From positions 682,001-746,000 of the forward strand of contig CAVOGA010000003.1 in the NCBI GenBank assembly GCA_963695135.1: DNA of 64,000 nt. The letters run 5' to 3'. This DNA is from Marinihelvus sp963695135. Lineage in GTDB: Bacteria; Pseudomonadota; Gammaproteobacteria; Xanthomonadales; SZUA-36. The stretch's first letter is position 1. Every line of letters begins with the position of its first letter. The position numbers and the translations under genes are program-made. This document shows positions 8,177 to 16,655 of the stretch, in pieces. The notes under the pieces were generated by a model. That model did not search any database. It saw only the letters and a program-made list of their open reading frames with translations, and was not told where the DNA came from.

Positions 8177-10633
8177 TCAGTTGCCGATCGGTGAGCCGGG
8201 CGGTGCGATGACCGCTCTCTCCGGGGCCCAGCGCGCCGGATCCGCCTGCAGGCGCTCGAGATCGTCAAGCGCAAACTGGTAGTGGGCCGTCCAGGCCTCG
8301 CTTTGTCCCTTGCCGGGCTTGCGGTTTTTCAACCAGGTTTCCAGCGCACCCAGGGTCGCAAACGCCTGTTCCCTGACAGCGCCACTGGCGCCACTGCCGG
8401 CGGAGAGATCGATCAGCGCCTGCAGAACCTGGCGGTTGGTCTGGCGCTGCAAGGCGCCCGGCATGCCATCGGCGCGTTCGGCGTACCAACTCGCCTCCAT
8501 GAAGCCATCCAGCACCACGGCAAAGTCCGGGTAGGCCGGGTCCGTGTCATGCATGAGGTTCATGCGTGCCGCCCGCGACGGATTAAAGGCCACGTCCAGC
8601 ACCAGGGACACCAGGGCGCGGCCGGGGGCCAGCGCGTCGAAGGTGCTCCCGGTGTCACGCCGAAAGCGCTCGCGGTCGTCCTCGAACTCGGGCGGGCGCG
8701 GCGGAATCAGCGCCACCAGTTCATCCGGCAGCTGCAATGAGGCCGGTGCTATGCTCGCCAGCAGTGCGGCCAGGGCCTGCTCCTGGCGCGCCGGGCTGAC
8801 CGGCTCGGGCAGAGCGAGGTTGTCACCGCGCAGCTTGTAGGTGAAGGTTTCGCCGCCAAGCAGTTTGCCAACCGCCTGTAGCTGGAAGCGGTGCAACAGG
8901 TAAACCGGCACCAGCGGTTCTTCCAGCGTCGCCAGGGGACGCCCGGGGCGGATCACCCGTTCATTGAAGCGGTCCAGCGCGTACTGGCGCACCGCGAGCA
9001 GGTGTTCCAGTTCCACGATCGCATCGCTGCCGTTGTCCCAGAGATTGCCATCCGGGTGCGCAGCGCCGATGCTCCGCGAATTCCCGTCGGCCACGAACAG
9101 GAAGCCATCGGCATAGGTCTGCTCGAGGATGGCCTCGCGCGCCGCAGGCGCGTCGACACCCGCGGGGAAATCCCGGTAGGCGTAATTGATGGTGCGCTTG
9201 TCCCACTCACCGATGCCCACCGCGTAGGCATCCGACAGGTCCAGGCCGCCGCCCGGTGCAAAGCGAATCAGCGGGAACGGATAGTCCATCACCGAGGCCC
9301 GGTCGTTCACGCTGGCGGCAAAGTTGTGTTCAATACCGATCGTGTGCCCGACCTCGTGGGCGGACAGCTGGCGAATACGCGCCAGCGACATGTCCAGCAT
9401 GGTATCCGGCACTTCCCCGTCCACGTAGGGCGCCAGCAGCCCTTCGGCGATCATGTAATCCTGGCGCACGCGCAGCGAGCCCAGGGACACGTGACCCTTG
9501 ATGATCTCACCGGTGCGCGGGTCCACGACCGAGTAGCCATAGGACCAGCCGCGCGTGGAGCGATGCACCCACTGGATGGTGTTGTAACGCACGTCCATGG
9601 GGTCCGCGCCCTCGGGTAACAGCTCGACCCGGAATGCGTCAACAAAACCGGCAGCCTCGAACGCCTGGTTCCACCAGGAGGCACCTTCGATCAGCGCCGA
9701 ACGAACCGGCTCCGGTGCCCCCGGATCCACGTAATAAACGATCGGTTCCACCGCCGGAGAGCGCTCCGCTGACGGATCTGTGCGCTCCAGGCGATGACGG
9801 CGCGCGTACTGGACGACGAGCGGCTCACCGATAGGACTGGCATAGTCCTGGAAGCTGGCGCCGGGGAAAATGCCGCTGCGCGGGTCATAAGGCATGGGCT
9901 CATAGCCGGGCTCCGGCAGGCGCACGAAACTGTGGTGCAGGTGCACGGTCACCGCAGTAGGGTCCGGCACCACGGTGCCCAGGATCGGTGACTTAAGCAG
10001 GCCGTTGCCGTCATAGTCCAGCGTGCCCGTGAAGGTCACCAGGGCCTCGACTTCACTGTTGTCCGGGAAGGCCCGCGTACGCGGCAGGTAGATGGCGGAC
10101 CGCGAAGCATCGACGCTGAAACTGCCCTGCTCCGAGCGCGCCAGCCAGCCGGCCATGTCGTCCGCATCGCGCAGGAAGAAATCCGTTCCGTCCACGAGCA
10201 CCTGCCCGCCGGTCTCGGCCACCACCTCGAAGCCCCAGACCACGGACCGCGCGAAGGAATCCCCGACTGCCTGGCGTTCCGCGTTATCTTCCGACAGGGC
10301 ACGGTAATCCGTGTTGTGCTGAACCATCAGAACTTTCGGACCGATGCGCTCAAAACTCACCAGTCGCGTCTGGCCCAGCAATCCGCGGTCCAGGCCCAGG
10401 TCATTGGAGCCGACACCCCGCGCCAGCGATGACTGGTAGATCATTGGCTCCTCCCACTGGTCCACGGTGAAGAGCAGACGCCCTCCCGCACTGTCCCAGT
10501 ACAGGTCAACAAAGCCCTCACGGGCCTCAAGGCCGGCCAGCGCCGTCTCGACCGGCGGGAGCTGCGCTTGAACCGGCTGGAACGGCAGGCTGAGAAGGAC
10601 GAGAAGCGCGACGCGCGGGGCAATTCCGGACAT
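8177..10633 (-). CDS. Large secreted zinc metalloprotease (DUF5117/DUF4953 type)
   Basis: This 818-residue protein has a signal peptide (ALLVLLSLPFQPVQAQ). The zincin motif HEVGHTIGIEHNF begins at H426, an extended HExxHxxGxxH site. The N-terminal half (YQSSLARGVGSNDLGLDRG, SPVVE-like YYVDPGAPEPVRSALIEGASWWNQAFEAAGF) and the C-terminal helical part match the family of large bacterial zinc-dependent metalloproteases with DUF5117 and DUF4953 regions. Probable role: extracellular or periplasmic protein degradation. No convincing Shine-Dalgarno precedes ATG 10633, although the signal peptide supports this start. It is monocistronic, convergent with the phosphoesterase and divergent from the beta-barrel gene. 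Confidence 0.88.
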   Translation of the reverse strand: MSGIAPRVALLVLLSLPFQPVQAQLPPVETALAGLEAREGFVDLYWDSAGGRLLFTVDQWEEPMIYQSSLARGVGSNDLGLDRGLLGQTRLVSFERIGPKVLMVQHNTDYRALSEDNAERQAVGDSFARSVVWGFEVVAETGGQVLVDGTDFFLRDADDMAGWLARSEQGSFSVDASRSAIYLPRTRAFPDNSEVEALVTFTGTLDYDGNGLLKSPILGTVVPDPTAVTVHLHHSFVRLPEPGYEPMPYDPRSGIFPGASFQDYASPIGEPLVVQYARRHRLERTDPSAERSPAVEPIVYYVDPGAPEPVRSALIEGASWWNQAFEAAGFVDAFRVELLPEGADPMDVRYNTIQWVHRSTRGWSYGYSVVDPRTGEIIKGHVSLGSLRVRQDYMIAEGLLAPYVDGEVPDTMLDMSLARIRQLSAHEVGHTIGIEHNFAASVNDRASVMDYPFPLIRFAPGGGLDLSDAYAVGIGEWDKRTINYAYRDFPAGVDAPAAREAILEQTYADGFLFVADGNSRSIGAAHPDGNLWDNGSDAIVELEHLLAVRQYALDRFNERVIRPGRPLATLEEPLVPVYLLHRFQLQAVGKLLGGETFTYKLRGDNLALPEPVSPARQEQALAALLASIAPASLQLPDELVALIPPRPPEFEDDRERFRRDTGSTFDALAPGRALVSLVLDVAFNPSRAARMNLMHDTDPAYPDFAVVLDGFMEASWYAERADGMPGALQRQTNRQVLQALIDLSAGSGASGAVREQAFATLGALETWLKNRKPGKGQSEAWTAHYQFALDDLERLQADPARWAPERAVIAPPGSPIGN

Positions 10634-10772
10634 AAGGAGGGCACCTGACTATTGGACGTCCCCAGTTTAGCCCAGTGCGGGTGAAACGGGCACGGGCCCC
10701 TGCGGCGCGCGAAGCCGGTACAATAACGACCCGTTGCCGGCCTGCCGCCGGCGCCTGTAACGGGACAAACCC

Positions 10773-11327
10773 ATGAAACCATTTCTGCTGTGGATTGCAC
10801 TGGTGCTGGTCGCACCCATCGCCCCGGCCCTGGCCGGTGACATCTCCTACACCTACATCGACGGCGAGGTCCAGAGCACGGATCCGGACTTTGGCCCGGC
10901 GGATATCGGCTACCGGCTGGAGGGTTCACTCGGACTGCCGTTGAATTTCTACGCCATCGCAGTGTGGGAGCAGGCCGATACCGATGACCCCGGTGGCGAT
11001 CTGGACGCCGCCGATCTCGGGCTCGGCTGGCACCTGGGTCTCGGCGACACGATTCACGGCCTGGCGGAGCTGACCTGGTCCAACCGCGAACTCGGCGTTC
11101 TCGACGAGGACGGCTACACCGCCAGCCTGGGGGTTCGCGTGGCGCCCGGAGACCGCTGGGAGTTCGGCATCAAGGGCGGCTACCGCGACCTGGAGGAAAA
11201 CCTGGCGGGGGGCTATGGCGAAGCCTACGTGCTGTGGAAGGTCTGGGGCATAGTCGGCCTGACCGCCCGGGCAGAACTTGCCGAGGAGGCAAACCGGGTA
11301 GGTGTCGGCGCCCGCGTGAGCTTCTGA
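10773..11327 (+). CDS. Small outer-membrane beta-barrel protein
   Basis: The 184-residue product has a signal peptide (LLWIALVLVAPIAPALA) followed by alternating hydrophobic/polar strands (ISYTYIDGEVQS, YRLEGSLGLPLNFYAIAVWEQ, LGLGWHLGLGDTIHGLAELTW, ARAELAEEANRVGVGARVSF). It ends in phenylalanine, the usual outer-membrane barrel terminus. About eight strands can be counted, so it is a small OmpA/OmpX-like or YfaZ-like barrel. The function is unknown. GGGA lies 8 bases before ATG 10773. It is a stand-alone gene. Confidence 0.75.
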   Translation: MKPFLLWIALVLVAPIAPALAGDISYTYIDGEVQSTDPDFGPADIGYRLEGSLGLPLNFYAIAVWEQADTDDPGGDLDAADLGLGWHLGLGDTIHGLAELTWSNRELGVLDEDGYTASLGVRVAPGDRWEFGIKGGYRDLEENLAGGYGEAYVLWKVWGIVGLTARAELAEEANRVGVGARVSF

Positions 11328-11411
11328 TCCCGCCCGGCCGGATTAACGGTCGCTGATGCGTTCACGGCGCGCGCGTATACTGTGGGGTCGCGCTCTTAAA
11401 AGGAAACCTGC

Positions 11412-11897
11412 ATGGACTGGGCCGTTTTTGTCATCCTGGTAGTCGCCAGCGCTTTTTCCGGCGCCTTCTTCAAGCCCGGCGAGTGGTATGACAATCTCTT
11501 CAAGCCGCGCTGGACCCCGCCGGACTGGGCATTTCCGGTGGTCTGGGGCTTTCTGTATGCCTGCATCGCCTGGGCGGGCGTCCTGGCCTGGAACGCCGAA
11601 GGCGGCGGCGCCGCGCTGGTGTTCTGGGCAGCCCAGTGGGTTTTCGGTACCGCCTGGTCCTGGCTGTTTTTCGGGCGTCGGCGCATGGACCTGGGCTTTC
11701 TCGATGTGGGCCTGCTCTGGCTCAGCATACTGGCATTCATCATCGCCGTATGGCCGGTCTCGAAACTCGCCGCCGTCCTGTTTCTACCCTACCTGGCCTG
11801 GGTATCCATCGCGGCCTCACTGAACCTGGCGGTCTGGCGACGCAACCCGGACCAGGAAGGCTTTGCCGTTCCCGGCACCCGGCGCGCCTGGCGTTAG
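11412..11897 (+). CDS. tspO: TspO/MBR family tryptophan-rich sensory protein
   Basis: The 161-residue protein has five predicted membrane helices rich in tryptophan and the family signature WYDNLFKPRWTPPDWAFPVVWGFLY. WVSIAASLNLAVWRRNP is the conserved last helix. TspO proteins bind porphyrins or cholesterol-like ligands in the bacterial outer or inner membrane and modulate tetrapyrrole and stress responses. A good ribosome site AAGGAAA precedes ATG 11412 by 6-7 bases. Its end overlaps by 4 bases the convergent dodecin gene. Confidence 0.93.
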   Translation: MDWAVFVILVVASAFSGAFFKPGEWYDNLFKPRWTPPDWAFPVVWGFLYACIAWAGVLAWNAEGGGAALVFWAAQWVFGTAWSWLFFGRRRMDLGFLDVGLLWLSILAFIIAVWPVSKLAAVLFLPYLAWVSIAASLNLAVWRRNPDQEGFAVPGTRRAWR

Positions 11898-12097
11898 CCG
11901 TCGAGCACGAAGGTGACTTTCATATTGACGCGCCACTCGGTAACCCGGCCGTCGCTGATCACCACTTTTTGCTCATTGACCCAGGCAGACTGCATGCCAT
12001 GAATGGTTTTGCCTGCCCTTGATATGCCCTGTTGAATGGCGTCTTCAAAACTTTTGCTCGAGCTGGAAGAGATTTCCGTGACTTTTGCAACGCTCAT
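11894..12097 (-). CDS. Dodecin, flavin-storage protein
   Basis: This 67-residue protein matches dodecin throughout: VAKVTEISSSSSKSFEDAIQQGI, then the flavin-binding tryptophan in SAWVNEQKV, then VTEWRVNMKVTFVLDG. Dodecins form dodecameric shells that bind riboflavin, FMN or CoA and buffer free flavin. AAAGGAG lies about 10 bases upstream of ATG 12097. It is convergent with tspO, overlapping by 4 bases at the 3' ends. Confidence 0.95.
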   Translation of the reverse strand: MSVAKVTEISSSSSKSFEDAIQQGISRAGKTIHGMQSAWVNEQKVVISDGRVTEWRVNMKVTFVLDG

Positions 12098-12263
12098 GGT
12101 GCGGTACTCCTTTTCACTGAATGTGATTCAAGTCTAGGCGCCGGCGGGTAACTTTGCTGCCGGTGCGTCTGCCCGCTTTAACAAGACCCTTCGCAAGTAA
12201 CAACAAATACTTAATTCATGGAAGTCTAAAATAAGTCTGTCTTGAGCTTTGGCCACAAAACAT

Positions 12264-13031
12264 ATGCAGACCCGAACGGTTGCTGCCGGTTACTGGCAGC
12301 CCGACCAAACGTTTTGGATCAGCCACCTGCTTCTGCCCCTGACAGCCGCCGTGCTGGTGTTATGGACCCTGGAGAGCACCACCGTTGACCTGTGGCTGGC
12401 GGACCGCTGGTATGCCCTCGAAGGTCATCAATGGGCCTGGCGGGACCACTGGCTGACCTACGATGTGATTCACCACCATGGCAAGCAAGCCCTGGGCGTC
12501 CTGTGGCTGGCCCTGCTGGGCGTGCTGCTTGCCAGCTACCGCGTTCCGCGCCTGGAGATGTGGCGGCGACCGCTGGGCTACCTGCTTACCGCCATGGTGC
12601 TGCTGCCAAGCCTGATCTCCTGGTCCAAGCACCTCAGCCCGGTGCCCTGCCCCTGGGACCTGGCCCGCTATGGCGGTGACATGCTTTACCGGCATAACCT
12701 GGACCACAGCTTTGGCCTGACAGATGCGGGCCACTGCTTTCCCGCCGGCCACGCCTCCGGCGGTTATGGTCTGCTGGCCATGTACTTTGCCGCCTATCCC
12801 TTTGTCCGCCGGCCGCTGTGGTTTCTGCTGCCCGGCATCACCGTTGGCCTGATTTTCGGCCTGGGCCAGCAGGCACGCGGCGCGCACTTCATCTCGCATG
12901 ACCTGTGGACCGCCAGCCTGAGCTGGTTCGGGGCGTTGGCCCTGTTTCTGCTGTTCCGCCCCCAACGCTGGGGCGCGCCTGCTCCGGCCGCGGACGCAAC
13001 ACCCGAACTCACCCGGGCGCAATCGGCATGA
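12264..13031 (+). CDS. PAP2-family membrane phosphatase
   Basis: The product is a multi-pass membrane phosphatase of about 255 residues. The PAP2 blocks are visible: KHLSPVPCPWDL (lysine block), CFPAGHASGGY (SGH-type block with catalytic His) and RGAHFISHD (R-x5-H-x3-D block). LpxE/LpxT-like lipid A 1-phosphatases, PgpB-like enzymes and lipid phosphatases partnering EptA share this pattern. ATG 12264 is used; a TTG at 12249 would add five residues. Its stop overlaps the ATG of the eptA-like gene by 4 bases, so the two are coupled. A role in freeing or recycling phosphate groups during lipid A modification is inferred from that coupling. Confidence 0.85.
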   Translation: MQTRTVAAGYWQPDQTFWISHLLLPLTAAVLVLWTLESTTVDLWLADRWYALEGHQWAWRDHWLTYDVIHHHGKQALGVLWLALLGVLLASYRVPRLEMWRRPLGYLLTAMVLLPSLISWSKHLSPVPCPWDLARYGGDMLYRHNLDHSFGLTDAGHCFPAGHASGGYGLLAMYFAAYPFVRRPLWFLLPGITVGLIFGLGQQARGAHFISHDLWTASLSWFGALALFLLFRPQRWGAPAPAADATPELTRAQSA

Positions 13032-14716
13032 ACCGCTTCTGGAAGGGCCGAATACACTGCAGCGTAAGCCAGTTGGTACTGGCATCGGCAGCGTTTCTGC
13101 TGCTGTTCGCCAACCTGGCATTTTTTCGGAACCTGTCGGAAAGTCTCACCAGCAGCAACAACGGCGCGCTGCATTTCCTGCTGCTGGGGCTCATGCTGGC
13201 TGGTGTCCTGGTGCTGTTCCTGGCCCTGCTGTCTTTCCGGCGCCTGCTGAAACCCGCGCTGGCGGTGCTCTTCATCACCTCCGCCGCTACCGCGTACTTC
13301 ATGGACACCTACAACGTGGTCATCGACCAGGACATGTTGCGCAACGCGCTGGCTACCGACGCCGCCGAGACCGCCGACCTGATGACCCTGCGGTTCTGGC
13401 TGTATCTCGGGCTGCTGGGCCTGTTGCCCACCTGGTTGCTCACCCGCGTGGAGTTGCCGCCGCAAAAGGCCGGCCAGGCGGCGCTGTCGCGGGTCAAGCT
13501 GGCCGGTGGCGCCCTGCTGCTGATCGTCTCGCTCGCCGTCATTTCCAGCGGCTTCTTTATCCCGTTCATGCGCGAGCACAAGGAGTTGCGTTTCTACAGC
13601 AACCCGCTGACGCCGGTTTACGCCGTGTACAAGCTGGGCAAGAAACGCCTGGCGCGCGAACCGGCGCCCCTGCAGGCCATCGGCACCGATGCGCACATCG
13701 GCGCCGAGGATCCTGATCGCGAACTGGTCATCGTGGTGGTCGGTGAAACCGCCCGCGCGGACCGCTTCTCCCTGAACGGCTACGACCGCGAAACCAATCC
13801 CCGGCTCGCCCGCGAAGACGTGATCAGCTTCCACCAGGTCTCCGCCTGCGGCACCTCGACGGCCATCTCGGTGCCGTGCATGTTCGACATGGAGCCGCAG
13901 GCCAGCTTCGATATCGACGCCGCCGGCTCGATGGAAAACGTTCTCGACGTGCTGCATCACGCCGGGGTTTCCCTGCTGTGGCGGGACAACAACTCCTCGT
14001 CCAAGGGTGTGGCCGACCGCATTCCCTATGAAGACTTCCGGACGCCGGAGCTCAATCCCGTCTGTGATGAAGAATGCCGGGATGAGGGCCTGCTGGCCGG
14101 TCTCCGGGAGCATATCGCGGCGCAGCCCGGCGGTGACATCCTGGTCGTGCTGCACCAGATGGGCAGCCACGGCCCGGCGTATTACAAGCGCTACCCGGAA
14201 GCCTTCCGCGTCTTCCAGCCCACCTGTGACACCTCGCAGATCGATAACTGCAGCAAGGAAGCGATCGGCAACACCTATGACAATACGATCCTGTATACCG
14301 ACCATTTCCTGGCGGAAGTCATCGAATTACTCAGCGAATACGACGAGGACTTCGATACGGCGATGATCTACGTGGGTGACCACGGGGAATCGCTGGGTGA
14401 GTTCGGGGTCTACCTGCACGGCCTGCCGGCCTGGATGGCGCCGGAGGCACAGACGCGGGTGCCGATGCTGATGTGGTTCGGTGATCATTACGATGACGCC
14501 GATACGGCAGCTTTGCGACAGCTGGCCAACTCACCGGTTTCCCACGACGAGCTGTTTCACACGCTGCTCGGCTTATTCGAGGTCGACACCGAGGTCTACG
14601 ACAGTGAACTGGACCTGATCGAACGCTCGCGGCAACTCAGCCGTGCGGTGGCAGACAAGACGCCGAAGACGCAGCAGGTGGTTGGCGGGGGCGCCCAGGG
14701 AGAACCCGCGCCCTGA
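13028..14716 (+). CDS. eptA: Lipid A phosphoethanolamine transferase, EptA/MCR family
   Basis: This 562-residue inner-membrane protein has about five N-terminal helices (residues 12-180) and a periplasmic sulfatase-fold catalytic domain. The nucleophile T241 lies in VVVGETARADRFSLNGY. Further metal and substrate motifs are CGTSTAISVPCMF, HQMGSHGPAYYKRYP and YVGDHGESLGE. Such enzymes transfer phosphoethanolamine from phosphatidylethanolamine to lipid A phosphates, lowering surface charge and polymyxin binding. It is coupled to the upstream PAP2 phosphatase (ATGA). It could modify core sugars instead (EptB/C type), but the motifs fit EptA best. Confidence 0.92.
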   Translation: MNRFWKGRIHCSVSQLVLASAAFLLLFANLAFFRNLSESLTSSNNGALHFLLLGLMLAGVLVLFLALLSFRRLLKPALAVLFITSAATAYFMDTYNVVIDQDMLRNALATDAAETADLMTLRFWLYLGLLGLLPTWLLTRVELPPQKAGQAALSRVKLAGGALLLIVSLAVISSGFFIPFMREHKELRFYSNPLTPVYAVYKLGKKRLAREPAPLQAIGTDAHIGAEDPDRELVIVVVGETARADRFSLNGYDRETNPRLAREDVISFHQVSACGTSTAISVPCMFDMEPQASFDIDAAGSMENVLDVLHHAGVSLLWRDNNSSSKGVADRIPYEDFRTPELNPVCDEECRDEGLLAGLREHIAAQPGGDILVVLHQMGSHGPAYYKRYPEAFRVFQPTCDTSQIDNCSKEAIGNTYDNTILYTDHFLAEVIELLSEYDEDFDTAMIYVGDHGESLGEFGVYLHGLPAWMAPEAQTRVPMLMWFGDHYDDADTAALRQLANSPVSHDELFHTLLGLFEVDTEVYDSELDLIERSRQLSRAVADKTPKTQQVVGGGAQGEPAP

Positions 14717-15124
14717 TCACTCGGCAGGGGCTTTACCCGCAGCGCCTGATTTTATCGCCGGAACCGCACCCGGCAGGGGCGAAAACCGCAGTGCAAGCGC
14801 CGCCAGCCCGAGCACGAAAATCGCCGCCGCCTCGTAAAGGATGGTTTCCGGCGCCATCTCCTTGCTCTGCAGGACAATCAACCTGGCCAGCGCCGTGATG
14901 GCAATGAAGATGGGATAGATGACCGGAATGGTCTGGCTTCGATAGAAATTCCCGACCATCGAGATGACCTCCGCATAGAGGAACAGCAGGAGGATATCGG
15001 CGATCTGGATGGTGCGGTTTTCCCACACCACGCCCAGCTCGATCAACACCGCGCCGACCGTGAGCACCACGATCAGTACGAGAATGATTTTTTCGATTGC
15101 GGCAATGGTTTTGGAAACCAGCAT
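14717..15124 (-). CDS. PsiE-family phosphate-starvation membrane protein
   Basis: A small membrane protein (about 135 residues) with four hydrophobic segments; IADILLLFLYAEVISMVGNFYRS and IPVIYPIFIAITALARLIVLQ match the PsiE family (phosphate-starvation-inducible E). Biochemical function is unknown. ATG 15124 is preferred over 15145 because AAGGGGG lies directly upstream of it. The gene abuts eptA tail-to-tail with no spacer. Confidence 0.85.
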   Translation of the reverse strand: MLVSKTIAAIEKIILVLIVVLTVGAVLIELGVVWENRTIQIADILLLFLYAEVISMVGNFYRSQTIPVIYPIFIAITALARLIVLQSKEMAPETILYEAAAIFVLGLAALALRFSPLPGAVPAIKSGAAGKAPAE

Positions 15125-15256
15125 TGAACCCCCTTTCTGCACCACCAGTTACCGACAATACTAGAGCGCCGCTGTTTAAACCAGCAAGGCGGCACCAGGG
15201 CATTCACGGGGCGCGACAGCGCCAGCGCTTCCGGCGGCTAACCCGCCCCCCTGCAG

Positions 15257-16615
15257 CTAAAACGCCAGCAACAGGTAGCCGACAGCAGCCACGCCGGCGG
15301 CGATCATCGCATAGGGTATCTGCGTAATGGCGTGCTGGTAGGGCGTGGTTCCGCAGGCCTGGGCCGTCAGCACCGTCGCGTCCGTGTAGAAGCAGGCGTG
15401 ACTGCCAAAGGTCGAGGCGGACAGGGTGGCGCCGATGACCAGGGTCATGTCCGCACCCACGCTGTTGGCCAGGGCGGTAACAATCGGCAAGGTGATCACG
15501 AACACACCCCAGTTGGAGCCTGTGCCGAAAGCCAGCAACCCGGTCGACACGAACACGATGAAGGGCAGCAGCGGCGCGGTAACGTGCGGACTGACCACCG
15601 CCAGCACGTACTCCGACAGGCCCAGCCGTCCGTTGATGGCGTCCAGCAGGTAGGCGCAGACCACGGCCGCCAGGGGTTCGACCATGGTTTTGAAGCCGTC
15701 GAGCATGGCCACCATGGTTTCATCCGCGCTCAGGGAGCGCGTGATCGCAATCATGGCCAGGTACATCGCCATGGTCAGAAAAATGCCTTTCAGGAAGTCG
15801 TAATCAAACCACCAGGTGGACACCGCGAGCACCAGGATGGGCATGAGAAAATCCGCCGCACGCGCCTTGGCTTCGGGCCGGGGCAGGATGGCCTGGTTGG
15901 CTGCCTCGATATGCTCGGCGCCCGGGGGCACGGTCTGGCCCGCCTGGGCCCGCAGCTCGGCCCGCCGCATGGGCCCCAGCGCCGGGACAACGCCGATAAT
16001 GACCAGCGGCACCAGCAGAATGGCGGCCCAGGCGTAGAACATGTAGGGAATGGCCTGGATATACGCCTGTACCCCCTGCCCCTCCGTCGCCACGCCGTTC
16101 TCCACCAGCAGGGCGCCAAAGAACACGGCCCAGGTGGAGATGGGGATAATGACGCTGACCGGCGCGGCCGTGGAATCCACGACGTAAGCCAGCATCTCAC
16201 GGGAGGTGCCGTAACTGTCCGTCACGCGGCGCATTGCCGCGCCCACCGCCAGCGAGTTGAGATAGTCATCGACAAACAGCGCCAGGCCGAGAAACCACGC
16301 CGTGAACAACCCGCCCCGCCGTGACCGGGTGCGACCGATCACCGCGTCAGTGAAGGCATGCACGGCGCCGGTGCGCAGCAACAGGCCGATCAGGCTGCCC
16401 ATGAGGCCGCAGACCAGGATCAGCCAGGCCACGGTCTCGTTCATCATGACTTCCAGCGAGATGTCCGCGGCAAGTTGCAGCGCACCGGTCGGCGCCAGCA
16501 TGAACAGGCCCACCACCACGCCGGCCATCAGCGATTCGATGGCGCGCCGCGTCCACACCGCGAGGCTGACGACAACCAGTGTCGGAACCAGGCTGAGGAC
16601 CCCGAAATCGTTCAT
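15257..16615 (-). CDS. nhaC: NhaC-family Na+/H+ antiporter
   Basis: The 452-residue protein has about eleven membrane helices. FLGLALFVDDYLNSLAVGAAMRRVTD, VDSTAAPVSVIIPISTWAVFFG and FGTGSNWGVFVITLPIVTALA are typical of the NhaC transporter family (Na+/H+ or arginine/ornithine-type exchange). The neighbouring decarboxylase and glutamate-polyamine ligase leave open an amine or amino-acid exchange role. The decarboxylase ends about 40 bases upstream on the same strand, so cotranscription is likely. Confidence 0.88.
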   Translation of the reverse strand: MNDFGVLSLVPTLVVVSLAVWTRRAIESLMAGVVVGLFMLAPTGALQLAADISLEVMMNETVAWLILVCGLMGSLIGLLLRTGAVHAFTDAVIGRTRSRRGGLFTAWFLGLALFVDDYLNSLAVGAAMRRVTDSYGTSREMLAYVVDSTAAPVSVIIPISTWAVFFGALLVENGVATEGQGVQAYIQAIPYMFYAWAAILLVPLVIIGVVPALGPMRRAELRAQAGQTVPPGAEHIEAANQAILPRPEAKARAADFLMPILVLAVSTWWFDYDFLKGIFLTMAMYLAMIAITRSLSADETMVAMLDGFKTMVEPLAAVVCAYLLDAINGRLGLSEYVLAVVSPHVTAPLLPFIVFVSTGLLAFGTGSNWGVFVITLPIVTALANSVGADMTLVIGATLSASTFGSHACFYTDATVLTAQACGTTPYQHAITQIPYAMIAAGVAAVGYLLLAF

Positions 16616-16655
16616 CGCTGTAATACTGGCCGTACTGGTTTGACTGGCCTGCGGC

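Noticed and set aside
11343..11381. A sigma70 promoter for tspO using TATACT at 11376-11381
   Set aside because: No -35 element at an acceptable spacing was found.
12794..14305. A 503-codon minus-strand frame over the eptA-like gene
   Set aside because: Glutamine/arginine-rich shadow frame antisense to a clear EptA-type enzyme.
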